From Bathynomus jamesi (Eukaryota; Arthropoda; Malacostraca; Isopoda; Cirolanidae): 64,000 nt of DNA. Under the pieces are notes generated by a model. The model did no database searches and was not told the DNA's origin. It saw nothing but the letters and a program-made list of their open reading frames with translations. Every line of letters begins with the position of its first letter. The first letter of the stretch is position 1. Shown here in pieces: positions 23,406 to 33,455 of the stretch. The DNA is taken from assembly GCA_023014485.1 (NCBI GenBank), contig JAJOZX010000919.1, positions 186,001 to 250,000 of the forward strand, written 5' to 3'. A program made the position numbers and the translations under genes.

Positions 23406-24584
23406 TTATTTTCATTCGGGAATTCACTTCCTTTCCTTCCATTTTTTACACGCAAAACGTGTAAATACGAAAACAACCTTGAAATCAATTAAATTCCCCT
23501 TCGTTGGTTGCGGATAAGCCGTATTCGGACCATGTAGAAATAAATTTTGCTTATCTTTGTGTGCTCGTTTCGTAACGGTAGCAACGAAAAAAGTGCGTAT
23601 ATTAATAGAAAAATGAGACATGCGAAGGATTTAAGCGCTTTAAAACTCAGAAATAGCCCAGGAGAATTTCGATATCGAACGAAGTTTCATCTCATGTTCG
23701 ATGGACAGCCCTATTTCAAACGACGGGAAACTCGTGTTTATGTTCCCTGAATAGTGATAGGCAAAAATCCTTTTGGGTACCGCGAAAATGAACAAATGTC
23801 ACTCGGGTGCCTTGAACCAAAAAAGGTAGGGATTGACTGATCTACGTAGTATTCTACCTTCCATTTTACCTTCTAAAAGTAATTAAAGGATGAGAATGAT
23901 CCGGTTAACAAACGTTTGCTCACTACTAATACTTTCATTGTTTTATTTTAAAACAGGTGGGGGGGCCATCTCTTTCGAAGTCCGGTTTGAACCGAAACAG
24001 GGACTAATCCCTTGGTTCCTTCATTTTTATAGAATGTAACGTCATGATCCGACTGTATGCAAAATTTGGAAAGACGAACCAAGATATTCTTTTAATGAAG
24101 TGACATTTGAACGAACCTTCCTAATAGGCTTATCTGAAAAGTTTTCGTATCTTGAAAATTGTATAGAATTTTTTAATATTTCTCTTCCTTTTCTGACATA
24201 CTTTTAGAAATTCAAGGCCAATGTCATCACTATTAATGGCCTCAGTTTCCTCAAAGTATTGGTAATCAATCGCTTATTCTTCGTTATCCAAGTATATTGT
24301 CGTAATTAAAGAATCGGCTTTATTCTTCAGTTTCATCAGTAGGGTATCTGTATCGTGGGGTATTTCTCTCAATCACAATACCATTGAACTCGTCAAAATC
24401 ATTCAGTAAATTAGTATGAATATCGTTATCCCTTCTCAGGAATTACACTTCTCCATCCTGAAAAGTTTCGTGTTGATAAACCCAGTACTCTCATTATAGA
24501 CACACATTTACTCCCAATTCTGCACATAAGCAAAAGCTAAAATGTATCAGTAATAGGTGAAAATCCTTGAATTTATTAAATTTA
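23406..24584. other. No gene recognised
   Basis: About 1.2 kb of mixed DNA with a G run near 23959. No domain, RNA or repeat family I can support. Confidence 0.55.
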
Positions 24585-24586
24585 TA

Positions 24587-25259
24587 CGGGTCGCCCTCGC
24601 TTTATGCGACTTCTCTTGGTGCAATTTCGCTATTATGCGACGATCCGACGTCTTCCACTCTCGCTTTGTGCGAGAAAAATTCGCGATTATGCGACTGGCC
24701 GGGTTAGATGTGCGAAGCTTGTGCGATCAATGTAGGCGCTCGTAGACTCTGCTATGCAGTTGGTGCTGGTGGAGTTGTGACGCAGCCCGCACGCTTCCTC
24801 AATCTCCCTCACTCAGTGTCGCATTGTCCATTGTTGTGTGTGGTCTTACGCTACTCACTCTCATCTTGTACTGTTGATTTTAATGCAATGAGTATTCATG
24901 TAAATATCTTTTTTATATGCAGGAAAGAGTGGCCAAGGGCGAATGCCCGAAAAAGCGCCCCCCAATAGGTGAAGAAGAGAGCCAAAATTAAGGTCCAGGG
25001 TTTTGGAGATGCCTAGACACTCTGCGTTTGAAAGATTGGAGGTCATAAACAAGAGGGAAGGTGGAGTGAGGGAGATTGTTCCAGAGTTCACAGGTTGAGT
25101 AGATGAAAGATTGAAAATACCGATTAACTATTGCGTTAGAGAGTTGGACAGAAAAAGAATGAGAAAGTGTCGAAAGTCTGGTACTGCGTGCCCTCCTTAA
25201 AGGAGGAGGCATGCAGTTAGAGAGTTCAGAAGAGCAGTGTCCGTTATAATAGCGATAGT

Positions 25260-25294
<35 letters not shown>

Positions 25295-25736
25295 CATTGC
25301 GGCGAAGAGAGACGGATTGAAGACAGTCAGTAAGAGGCGGGGAGTTGATGAGACGAAAAGACTTTGATTCCACCTGGTCAAGTACGGCTGTGTGGGTTGA
25401 GCCACACCATTCATGAGAAACATTCCATACAGGGGCGAACAAGACCCCTGTACAGAGACAGCAACTGAGCGGGGGTGAAAAAACCGCGGAGTCGGTACAG
25501 CACACCTAACTTCTTAGAAGCTGTTACCATTTCTTTTAATGTTTTTTTGTTGTATAATGTCGGATGATTGTTTTATTTATTTTAGTAGGTGAATTTTCAT
25601 TGGATTTCTTAGAAAGGTTTTTTGGGAGGGTCACGAGAGGTCCAGGAACGCATCCCTATTAAATACATGTAATAAATGGCTCTTTACGCGAACTTTTGTT
25701 TAGAATACAACCCTCACGTAAAGCGAGGGTGACCCG
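24587..25736. mobile_element. Second pogo-type element, TA flanked
   Basis: The left end CGGGTCGCCCTCGCTTTATG and the right end (ACGTAAAGCGAGGGTGACCCG) are inverted repeats of about 24 bp, flanked by TA at 24585-24586 and 25737-25738. Internal repeats of TATGCGAC lie near the left end. No transposase; the centre carries a LINE 3' fragment. Confidence 0.75.
24918..25525 (-). pseudogene. LINE 3' end fragment (SYADDSTLH family), copy A
   Basis: The minus strand encodes the C-terminus of a LINE ORF2: SPPLTDCLQSVSLRRNV, then PPPLRRARSTRLSTLSHSFS, LWNNLPHSTFPLVYDLQSF and KRRVSRHL, with one frame change near 25200 and a (GA)n tract in the middle (25261-25290). The 3' end carries a GCGCTTTTTCGGGCATTCGC block also found in the copy at 27924-29045. 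Truncated at the 5' end near 25525. Confidence 0.8.
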
Positions 25737-25738
25737 TA

Positions 25739-26240
25739 TTAATTTTCTTTTATGACCACTAGTTATAGTAATAAATTATGCGGGGTGATCAACTTAAAAG
25801 TTCGTATTACAAAGTTATAACAAACTTCGCAATGCCCGCTTTTAACTCGATCATCCTGTATCTTTTTGAAATTATTCAATATATATCGGTTAAACCTTTT
25901 TTTTTACAAAATTTTTGCGCATCACTTTTATTATGTATTAAACAATGGATTCGATCTTCCATCCAATTACATTTTGGTAAGCCATTCTAAATGACTCTTC
26001 GTGGAATCAACTACATTACACGTTCATCCAAAACAAATAAACAGAAAACCTTTATTCGAAAAAAGTATACAACTTACGGAAAGGTTTACAATATTTTTAT
26101 TTTATGTCCAATTTATATATCTAATATGACATTTGTGTATTCACAGTATTCTAATACGAATATACCATGAGGAAGCATGGAAGCTTTTTAGGCAAAATTA
26201 ATGGGATTCAGTTTATTTATTACGTAAAGGGAAGTGAAAA
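25739..26240. other. No gene recognised
   Basis: AT-rich spacer without recognisable features. Confidence 0.55.
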
Positions 26241-26248
26241 TGGCAGGT

Positions 26249-26474
26249 CAGTGGCGGCTCGTCGGTAGGCACTGCGGAACTGCAGTACCCCTAAATTTTG
26301 TATTTACAATTGAAATAATCAAGAACAATATAAGGATGAGCTCACTGAATAACTTTTTCAATAACTTTTGAAACTTTTATTCATTGCTCAATGCTCATCC
26401 TTTTATTTCAGTAATTATTTCAACCCATTCTTAGAGACAGCACCCCTAGAATTTTTAGTCACGAGCCGCCACTG
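26249..26474. mobile_element. hAT-type MITE
   Basis: Ends CAGTGGCGGCTCGT and ACGAGCCGCCACTG are perfect 14 bp inverted repeats. Flanks TGGCAGGT and TGACAGGC give an 8 bp duplication with two mismatches. The inside includes two inverted AGGATGAGC / GCTCATCCT segments. No coding. Confidence 0.85.
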
Positions 26475-26587
26475 TGACAGGCAGGTAATAGTAGTAATAA
26501 TAATAACAGTAAAGACAAGGTAAAAATGTACAAAAGTAGTGTTTGATTATTTTACACAATTTTAAATAAAATGATCGGTTATATATA

Positions 26588-26924
26588 CAGGGTGGCGTAA
26601 AAGTCGCGCATCATAAAAATTTTCAGTATTGTAATATTTTTTTTTCTTTTAGGTAGGGGATGGCTGCGAAATTAACGATAGACGAGAGGGTGAGATTGGT
26701 TTTAATGTATGGCATACCAGGTACAACAAATCGATGAATCGGTACAGAATTTAAAATTTGTACCGATTCATCGTTTTGTAGTACCTGGTATTCCATGCAT
26801 TAAAACCAAGCTCGTCTTCTCGCCCATTGTTAATTTCGCAGCCATCCACTACCTAAAAGAAAAAAATAATATATTATAATCAAACCTGAAAATTCCTATG
26901 ATGCTCGACTTTTGCACCACCCTG
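26588..26924. mobile_element. Foldback MITE carrying two inverted transposase starts
   Basis: A 337 bp near-perfect palindrome with CAGGGTGGCGTAAAAGTCG at one end and an inverted version ending CACCACCCTG. Each arm contains the beginning of an open frame, ATGGCTGCGAAATTAACGAT, reading MAAKLTIDERVRLVLMYG, in the style of mariner-like transposase N-termini. The element is therefore two copies of one transposon 5' end fused head to head. Left flank TA; right flank GA. Confidence 0.85.
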
Positions 26925-27540
26925 GATATTAGAAAATAAATGGTGCTCAATGAAAAAAATAATAGATTACGTAATAGTGTTTAATGAAATTAACATATTT
27001 TAGATAGTTAATTATAAAATGGGAACTTAATTACTATGGTAAAAATGGTGGTAGTAAATTTGTACATCAGTAGTAGGTAATGAAGTACTTCCTCAGCGAT
27101 TTACGAAATACATTTAGTGATGAAACCTGTCTGATATGCGTGGAAATTGCATTCCACACATCTTTTCCTTTGAAAGAGTGTGTATTTTCCGCAGTTTCCA
27201 TTGTTTTGTTCGGTTTGTGTATAAAGTCTCTGGGAGTCTAGTGTTATAATTATGATGAATTTGAATGGGGGGTGATTGCTCTTTGAATAGGTGATGTATG
27301 TTGACTTTTATTGATAACTTTGAACATATTGACATCAACAGTGAATTTGTATAATATTTGGCGCTTTAAACACTGACTCTGATCTAAAAACATTCAAAAT
27401 AACAGGATAAGATAAGAGCAAGGCACTAAAACTGTGGTAGCTTTTCCACGTGAATTGTATGCTCCTCCTCCAATATTCTCTGCATCAGTCATATAATTTT
27501 TGTTTTTCTTTATGAACTGTATTTACTGTCTCGATCGATC
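26925..27540. other. No gene recognised
   Basis: AT-rich spacer; nothing supported. Confidence 0.5.
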
Positions 27541-27640
27541 TTGTTAATTTCAGTGTTCCTGAGTATGTCATTAGACGAAAGCGCTTGAGCACTGTTTCGT
27601 GTTTTAGTTTTCCTTCGTGGTTATTTTCATTATACTGTGT
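27541..27640 (+). repeat. Hammerhead-like end repeat, degenerate copy
   Basis: CCTGAGTATGTCATTAGACG then AAAGCGCTTGAGCAC matches the repeat at 29249-29388 and 50690-50772. The core reads CTGAGTA instead of CTGAGGA, so the hammerhead-like core is broken. Confidence 0.6.
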
Positions 27641-27643
27641 AAC

Positions 27644-27861
27644 TAGGATTCCATGAAATCTCTAAAATGTTCAGGGATTGCATGATATTTTCGAGTTTTA
27701 ACGAAAATATCACGATTTAACCTAACCAATCGTCAAGGGCGTATGGTTGACCTAACCGGGCATTCAATAATTTTCCTGTATAGGTTTAACGAAAATATTA
27801 TGACTTAACCGTACATGGAATCCCTGAACATTTTAGGGATTTCATGAAAGTCCTAGTTCCA
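27644..27861. mobile_element. Foldback MITE
   Basis: Arms of about 70 bp: ACTAGGATTCCATGAAATCT with AAATGTTCAGGGATTGCATG at the left, and their inverse (CCCTGAACATTTTAGGGATT, CATGAAAGTCCTAGT) at the right. Inner arms share AACGAAAATAT. No coding. Confidence 0.75.
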
Positions 27862-27872
27862 CAGATTCCCTG

Positions 27873-27920
<48 letters not shown>

Positions 27921-27923
27921 CAG

Positions 27924-29045
27924 GGAGGGGCCAAGGGCAAATGGCCGTAAAAGCGCCCCTCCCATAGAAGAAGAAAAGAGTCAAAATCAAGGTCTGGGGT
28001 TGTCGAGAAGCCTAGACAATGCGTTTGAAAAATGGGAGGTCATAGACAGGAGGAAAGATGGAGTGAGGAAGATTGTTTTAGAGTTGACCGGTTGAGTGGA
28101 TGAAAGACTGAAAATACCGATTAACCCTTACATTGGATAGTTGGACAAAAAAGGACTGAGAAAGTGTAGAAAGTCTGGTAGTGCGTGCTCTCCTTAAAGG
28201 AGGAAGCATGCAGTTAGAGAGTTCAGAAGAGCAATGTCCGTTATGATAACGATAGTAAAGAGAGAGAGAAGCAACATTGCGGCGAAGAGAGAGAGATTGA
28301 AGACAGTCAGTAAGAGGAATTGATGAGACTAAAAGCTTTTGATTCCACCCTGTCAAGTACGGCTGTGTGGGTGAACCACCCCACACATAAGAAGCATACT
28401 CCATACAGGGGCGAACAAGACCCCTGCACAGAGACAGCAAATGAGTGGGAATGAAGAAACTACGGAGGCGGTGCAGCACACCTAACCTCTTAGAAGCTGT
28501 TTTAGAAAGAGAGTGTATGTGATCTTTCCAGGAAAGATCACGAGAAAAGGAAACGCCAAGAATGTTAAGAGAAGAGGAAGGAAGGATTGAGTTGTGTGTT
28601 GTTGAAGGGAAGGGGATAGTCGTGTGGAAGATTGTGACGAGTTGACAGATGGAGGAACTGAGTTTTTGAGGCATTAAAAGCCACAAGGTTTTCTCTGCCC
28701 CAATCAGATATAGCAGAAAGATCAGAAGTCAGGTGTCCCATAGCCGTCCTACGCGAATCATGAATCGACTGCTGTGAGGGACACTTTGGGAAGCGGGTGG
28801 AGAAGTGAAGAGTGGAATCATCGGCATAGGAGTGAATAAGACAGGAAGCGCGAATTAAAAGATCATTAATAAATAAAAGGAAAAGAGTGGGTGACAGGAC
28901 AGAACCCTGAGGAACACCACTGTTAATAGCTTTAGGAGAAGAACAGTGGCCATCTACAACTGCAGCTATAGTTCAGCCAGAAAGGAAATTAGAGATGAAG
29001 GATAAAAACCGAAGGAGGGCAGTTTCGAAATTAAAGATTTGTGCC
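27924..29045 (-). pseudogene. LINE 3' half (SYADDSTLH family), copy B
   Basis: The minus strand carries the end of an RT: INSGVPQGSVLSPTLF near 28910, HSYADDSTLHFS near 28840 with YADD intact, SDWGRENLVAFNASKTQFLH near 28700, LNILGVSFSRDLSWKDHI near 28560, LVRPCMEYASYVWGG near 28410 and PPLRRARTTRLSTLSQSF near 28190. Frameshifts near 28690 and 28350 split it. The 3' terminus ends at 27924 beside a (TA)n tract; the 5' truncation is near 29045, also beside (TA)n. Clade not assigned. Confidence 0.8.
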
Positions 29046-29059
29046 ACACTCTATATACA

Positions 29060-29128
<69 letters not shown>
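29060..29128. repeat. (TA)n microsatellite
   Basis: About 34 TA units marking the 5' truncation point of the LINE fragment. Confidence 0.95.
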
Positions 29129-29130
<2 letters not shown>

Positions 29131-29207
29131 ACTATTAACTGGGTAGGCGGCGCATGCCCCGCTTACCCTGACCACGCCAGTGATATATATATATATATAT
29201 ATATATA

Positions 29208-29388
29208 TGAAAAATTATTTCACGAAAGTGACACGTGAAAAATATTTATGATGAATAAAACCACGAAGGGAAAAGAAACACAAAGGGGTGCTCAAGCGCT
29301 TTCGTCTAATGACATCCTCAGGATGTCATTAGACGAAAGCGCTTGAGCACCCCTTTGTGTTTCTTTTCCCTTCGTGGTTTATTCATCA
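29208..29388. mobile_element. Palindrome of hammerhead-like (Penelope-type?) ends
   Basis: The core is a ~69 bp inverted repeat centred at 29319. On the minus strand it reads CCTGAGGATGTCATTAGACG then AAAGCGCTTGAGCACCCC; the right arm repeats this on the plus strand. The unit CTGAGGA - stem GUC/GAC - GAAA resembles a hammerhead ribozyme core, a feature known from Penelope-like retroelement termini. The left extension (TGAAAAATTATTTCACGAAA) recurs at 50382. Flanked both sides by (TA)n. Assignment to Penelope is inference. Confidence 0.6.
29315..29321 (-). ncRNA. Hammerhead-like core (CTGAGGA...GAAA), minus strand
   Basis: The minus strand has CTGAGGA (29321 to 29315), a short GUC-AUUA-GAC hairpin and GAAA (29303-29300). 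One extra base lies between the core and stem II compared with textbook hammerheads, and stem III would be very short, so activity is unproven. The mirrored plus-strand arm reads CTCAGGA and lacks the core. Confidence 0.35.
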
Positions 29389-29437
29389 TATATATATAAT
29401 ATATATATTATATATATATATATATTTTTTTTTTTTT

Positions 29438-29577
29438 AACTGCAAACAACACACAGTATAATTAATGTAAAGAACGACGTTTGTGTAGAAGAGCGTCCCG
29501 GGTTCGATTCCTGGGAGGTGCCTCATTTTTCATTTGCTTGTTCTCTCTCCCCATCTAGTGCGGACAAATCGTTCTTT
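29438..29577. mobile_element. Inverted SINE chimera with tRNA B box
   Basis: The left part (ACTGCAAACAACACACAGTA, GTAAAGAACGACG) is the minus-strand 3' tail of the SINE also seen at 37189. It joins directly to plus-strand CCCGGGTTCGATTCC and the same SINE body (TGCCTCATTTTTCATTTG) ending ACAAATCGTTCTTTATA. It is a shortened head-to-head dimer lying between (TA)n tracts. Confidence 0.65.
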
Positions 29578-29638
29578 ATATATATATATATATATATTTT
29601 TTTTTTGGGGGGGTGGGGGGGAACAGCTTTTCCTCTAA

Positions 29639-29866
29639 ACATTTGGTTGAACAATCGACCGTAGTTTTTATTTATTAATTTATTATTAGTTTTAGAACAA
29701 ATAACCTTTAGAATTTCGAGAGAAATTGATGAACAGACAGTTATCAATCTTGAATGAAGAAATAAAAAGACTAAATGAAGAGCGTGATGCTCTTCAAAGT
29801 CAACTATTGAGAAAACTAATAATAAATTAATAAATAAAAACTACGGTCGATTGTTCAACCGAACAT
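29639..29866. mobile_element. Palindrome with a coiled-coil mini-ORF
   Basis: Arms of about 56 bp: GGTTGAACAATCGACCGTAG through TTATTATTAGTTTT at the left, and the inverse at 29811-29866. The ~113 bp between carries a 33-codon open frame. Flanked by (TA)n on both sides, like its neighbours. Confidence 0.65.
29729..29830 (+). CDS. 33-residue coiled-coil ORF, unassigned
   Basis: ATG at 29729, TAA at 29828. The peptide MNRQLSILNEEIKRLNEERD and following residues has Leu/Ile at heptad-like spacing and many charged residues, typical of a coiled coil. The last codons run into the right palindrome arm. It is probably the C-terminal end of a longer transposon protein rather than a real small gene. 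I do not recognise the parent. Confidence 0.3.
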   Translation: MNRQLSILNEEIKRLNEERDALQSQLLRKLIIN

Positions 29867-29888
29867 ATATATATATATATATATATAT

Positions 29889-30065
29889 GGGATGAATTTC
29901 ATAATTAAACACGTGAAATGAATGAATGCTGCAAACCCACAAGGAAAAAAAAACGATTCCAAGGCCTTTCATGTATTCAGAGCTACACCTCGTCCTGACG
30001 AGGTGTAGCTCTGAATACACGAAAGTCCTTGGAATCGTTTTTCTTTTTCCTTGTGGATTTGCAGC
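29889..30065. mobile_element. Palindrome with hammerhead-like core, second family
   Basis: Arms of about 66 bp, GCTGCAAACCCACAAGGAAA to CCACCTCGTC-type centre and back to TTGTGGATTTGCAGC. The plus strand holds CTGACGA at 29995-30001, a hairpin GTGTA...TACAC and GAAA at 30021-30024. The left arm lost its CTGACGA in the centre. Same design as 29208-29388 with different sequence; flanked by (TA)n. Confidence 0.6.
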
Positions 30066-30098
30066 ATATATATATATATATTTATTATTTATTTATAA

Positions 30099-30240
30099 GG
30101 CGCCTCGGTGGTGTAGTGGTTAGCGTCGCTGACTACGAATCCATCGGACCCGGGTTCGAGACCCGATGGCAGCCGGCGCGCAGCAAAACCCAGCTGTTCA
30201 TCCTTCCACACAATAAAGAAAGTGGTTGGTAGATAAATGG
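30099..30240 (+). repeat. tRNA-derived SINE
   Basis: A box GGTGTAGTGGTTAGCGTCG and B box GGGTTCGAGACCC lie in a ~73 bp tRNA-like head starting GGCGCCTCGGTGG, followed by a short body. No credible full cloverleaf with a matching acceptor stem, so SINE rather than tRNA gene. Confidence 0.65.
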
Positions 30241-30385
30241 GTACCCTAGGTGGCCTAGTGGTTAAGACGCTGGGCTGCTGATGGGGCGTGGTTCGGATTC
30301 CACGTTAAACTGTAGGTCTAAGGTGGAGTGAAAGCTTGGCCTTCGTCAGAATGAACAATTCGGGCAGAAGCTAACCAAAGGTTAT
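30241..30385 (+). repeat. tRNA-headed SINE with GGTTCGGATTCCACGT core
   Basis: Box A AGGTGGCCTAGTGGTTAAGA, box B GGTTCGGATTCCACG, then TTAAACTGTAGGTCTAAGG and a tail ending at (TA)n. The B-box/core segment is the same as in the 5S-headed SINEs at 13027, 41500 and 52461, while the head differs. Confidence 0.7.
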
Positions 30386-30590
30386 ATATATATATACATA
30401 TAAATACATATAATATATAAATTTCAAATTGGTAAACGCAAAGAACTGTAAAAAGACGTTTGTACTTAATCGGGCCAAAAATTCAATTTATTTCAGTGCA
30501 ATAGTTCCCCCTTCTCACTTCATAGAAAACAAGAGCATTTCCATTTTCTTTAAGATGTAAATACATATATGAAGAAAATTTAACTTATAT

Positions 30591-31889
30591 ACGAGGTGTG
30601 TTCAAAAAGTTCCCGAACTGGTTATGCTGCGCGCGCATCACATGACGCGCATGCACGTCATGTGATGCATGTTGTAGTGTGACTCAGTCTGTGTCCAAAG
30701 ACGGTTACCGCTTGTTCATACCGTGTTTTTTTCTCTCGATATTTACTGTTTTGTGGTCATTTTGCGCGTATGAATAATGGCTACTGTTGAAGAACAACGT
30801 GTGTGCATACAATTTTGCGTTCAGCTGAGCAAGACTGCTTCTGAAACCCATGCCATGCTGAACACAGCAGCACTGACGCCTCAAGTCGGACAACCACTTT
30901 TGAGTGGCACGAGCGCTTTAAGGAAGGTCGAACGTCGACGGAGGACGATGTAAGGGTGGGACGACCTTCCTCTTCAAGAACTGATGACACTGTTGCTCGT
31001 GTTCGTGAAATGATTCGAGGGAACCGTAGACTGACAGTCAGGGAAGTCGTGGGCGAAATGGATATTTCGATAGGATCATACCACACGGTACTCGGAGAGA
31101 ATTTGGGGATGCGTCGTGTGTCAACCAAATTTGTGCCACGACTCTTGACTGCCGAGCAGAAAGGGGAATGTGTTGTTGCGTCTCAAGACCTCCTTCAACG
31201 TGGCAATCTTGATGAAAACGTTCTCAGAAACATCGTTATGGGCGACGAGACGTGGGTGTACGGGTATGACGTTGAAACAAAACAGCAGTCATCGCAATGG
31301 AAATGTGCGACGTCCCCGAGACCGAAAAAAAGCACGGCAAGTCCGATCGAATGTGAAGGCAATGATGGTCGTTTTTTTTTGGATTACTACGGACTCGTTC
31401 ATTACGAATTCGTCCTTAGAGGTCAAATAGTTGACGAACAATTTTATTTTGAAATACTGAGGCACGTGCGAGACGCAGTAAGGAGAAAACGGCCTAAAAG
31501 TTGGAACGCAGGAACGTGGATGTTGCACCTTGACGATGCGCCCGCACACGCAGCGTTGTCAATTCAGCAGTATCTGGTGCAGCACAACGTCGTAGTCGTT
31601 CCCAGCCCCCGTATTCTCCAGATCTGTCCCCGGCAGACTTTTTTCTTTTCCCAAACTTAAATTTGCATTGAAAGGTCGAAGATTTCAAAGTGTGGAAGAA
31701 ATTATTCAAAATGCAACAAACGAACTGAAGGCGGTCGGGAATACGGCCAACCACGAATGCTTTCTAAAGTGGAAACGCCGTTGGGAACGACACAAGGAAA
31801 CTACTTTGAAGGGGACAACATCAATTAGATCGTAAGTGTTACCAGAAAGTTTTTGTAGGATCAGTCCGGGAACGTTTTGAACACCTCGT
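30591..31889 (+). mobile_element. Mariner transposon (DD34D)
   Basis: Ends ACGAGGTGTGTTCAAAAAGT and its inverse ACGTTTTGAACACCTCGT. About 1.3 kb, the usual mariner size, with a decayed transposase between. Left flank TATAT; right flank (GT)n. A GC-rich palindrome (CATCACATGACGCGCATG) lies in the 5' UTR near 30635-30668. Confidence 0.9.
30777..31833 (+). pseudogene. Mariner transposase pseudogene
   Basis: Starts MATVEEQRVCIQFCVQLSKT at 30777, continues after a frameshift as GRPSSSRTDDTVARVREMI and LTVREVVGEMDIS (HTH region), then the WVPHEL-like linker region LLTAEQKGECV. Catalytic blocks: VMGDETWVYGYD near 31245, HLDDAPAH near 31530 and SPADFFLF near 31640 in a shifted frame, giving DD34D spacing. 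Further frameshifts near 31330 and 31375 (A and T runs). The C-terminus ends KETTLKGTTSIRS at 31831. All three Asp survive but the frame is broken. Confidence 0.9.
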
Positions 31890-31949
31890 GTGTGTGTGTG
31901 TGTATAGTTTATTTTACTTTGTATTTGAATAAAGTCTGTAAACATATAT

Positions 31950-32482
31950 GTCGCGGGTGATTACAAATCTTCCCGATTTTAAACATTTATGAAAAAACTA
32001 AGAAAGGTACAGCAAAAAACAAGATATACAAATAAAGAAGAAATAAAAAAGTTTTATTTACAAGCTATTGAAATTCAATATGAGCAACTTTTGTGCCTCT
32101 GCAGACATCAAAACGGTATTCTGTTTCCCTCCATACATTTTGTAACATATCATACTGAACTTTACTAACAGCCTCACGTATCCGTTCCTTCAAATGTTCT
32201 AAAGTTGTTGCCATTGGTAGAACAAAAACTTAATTTTTGACATACCCCCAGAGGAAGAAGTCAAGGGGGGTTAGATCGGGTGAACGACCGGCCAAGGAAT
32301 GGCTCCCCCAAGCCCGATCCAACGATCAGGCAATTGCTCATTCGGGAATGTTGTAACCTTAAAAGCAGCTCATATCGAACTTCAATAGCTTGTAAATAAA
32401 ACTTTTTGAGTTCTTTATTTGTATATCTTGTTTTTCGCTATAGCTTTGTTAGTTTTTTCACAATGAATGTATAAAGTCGGGA
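31950..32482 (-). mobile_element. Internally deleted mariner-like element
   Basis: Arms of about 110 bp are inverted repeats: AAACAAGATATACAAATAAA and GTTTTATTTACAAGCTATTG at the left, inverse at the right. The ~280 bp centre encodes only a transposase C-terminus on the minus strand: QLPDRWIGLGGAIPWP, then a shifted [17 protein letters not shown] block and ERIREAVSKVQYD. The outermost right ~20 bp is missing, replaced by (TA)n. Confidence 0.75.
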
Positions 32483-32525
32483 ATATATATATATATATAT
32501 ATATATATTATTTTTTTTTTTTTTA

Positions 32526-32612
32526 TTCGGGGTGTTTAACCTCCTTCGCAACATCTAAGGTCATATGACGGAGGGGACCTACAGCTTTACGTGGGATCCG
32601 ATCCACGGGATA
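32526..32612 (-). repeat. 5S-type SINE, 3' part
   Basis: The minus strand reads the core TGGATCGGATCCCACGTAAA, GCTGTAGGTCCCCTCCG and the tail GCGAAGGAGGTTAAACACC. The 5S-like head is absent; both ends abut (TA)n. Confidence 0.75.
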
Positions 32613-32639
32613 TATATATATATATATATATATCTCAGA

Positions 32640-33270
32640 ATATTAAATTAGATAAACTTGAATAAAGTGAATGTTAATAACGTAACCTAAGTGTACAGTA
32701 TAGTCAAAATAGACTTGTCATTTATGAACTCAACTCTTGAATATGTAGAGAAGTAATCAAACTGAGTATTTTCAACAGAACTTAATATGCAGATTCGTAA
32801 ATAACTAAAATGGAGGTTCTCCGCTTAATTAATTTCCACTAAATTACTTTACCGAAGTCATAAAAATAAATTTTTAAAGTAAAAATTAAATGGCGTGCAT
32901 GAATATCAATGAACGAACAGTTTTATATCGATGAGTGGTGAAAATGGGTTCGCATTTTTTCGTGTTCATAGGCAAAAAACCTAAAATTGGATGCATTAAA
33001 TTCCACGCCTTTTTAGTCTATACCAATCAGTTTGGTAGCTTGACATAAACACAGTGTGAGAGTCCGCGTAGATAAAATGCTCGTGATACTCCAAAAACTG
33101 TAAAAATTTTGTAAATCCACTACTAAAGTTGTTACCGAGTTATATTTTCAATGCGAGACGCGGGTTCATTTTGAATTGGGGGTATAACAGGTACCAGGGA
33201 GTGGGGTAGTTCTTCTATTCAGCGAATTAAAAGAATTTGGATCTATTTAGAGAATACTTAACGAACCTTA
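32640..33270. other. No gene recognised
   Basis: AT-rich DNA with no supported feature. Confidence 0.55.
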
Positions 33271-33387
33271 AGGCCGGCCACACGCAGGAACGTCTCGCGA
33301 CTCAATGTAAAATGACACGCGACTTGAGTCGTCACGACCTAAGTCGTCAGTTGTGAGTCTCAAGACGATCCTGCGTGCGGCCGGTCT
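33271..33387. mobile_element. Small palindromic MITE (GGCCGGCCACACGCAGGA type)
   Basis: A ~117 bp near-palindrome: CCGGCCACACGCAGGAACGT and CTCGCGACTCA at the left, and the inverse ending TGCGTGCGGCCGG. A related half-copy lies at 49584-49672. The ends resemble hAT-type MITEs, but no target duplication was resolved. Confidence 0.7.
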
Positions 33388-33420
33388 AATATAACCCAAC
33401 CTTACTCTTAATCTTATCCA

Positions 33421-33455
<35 letters not shown>

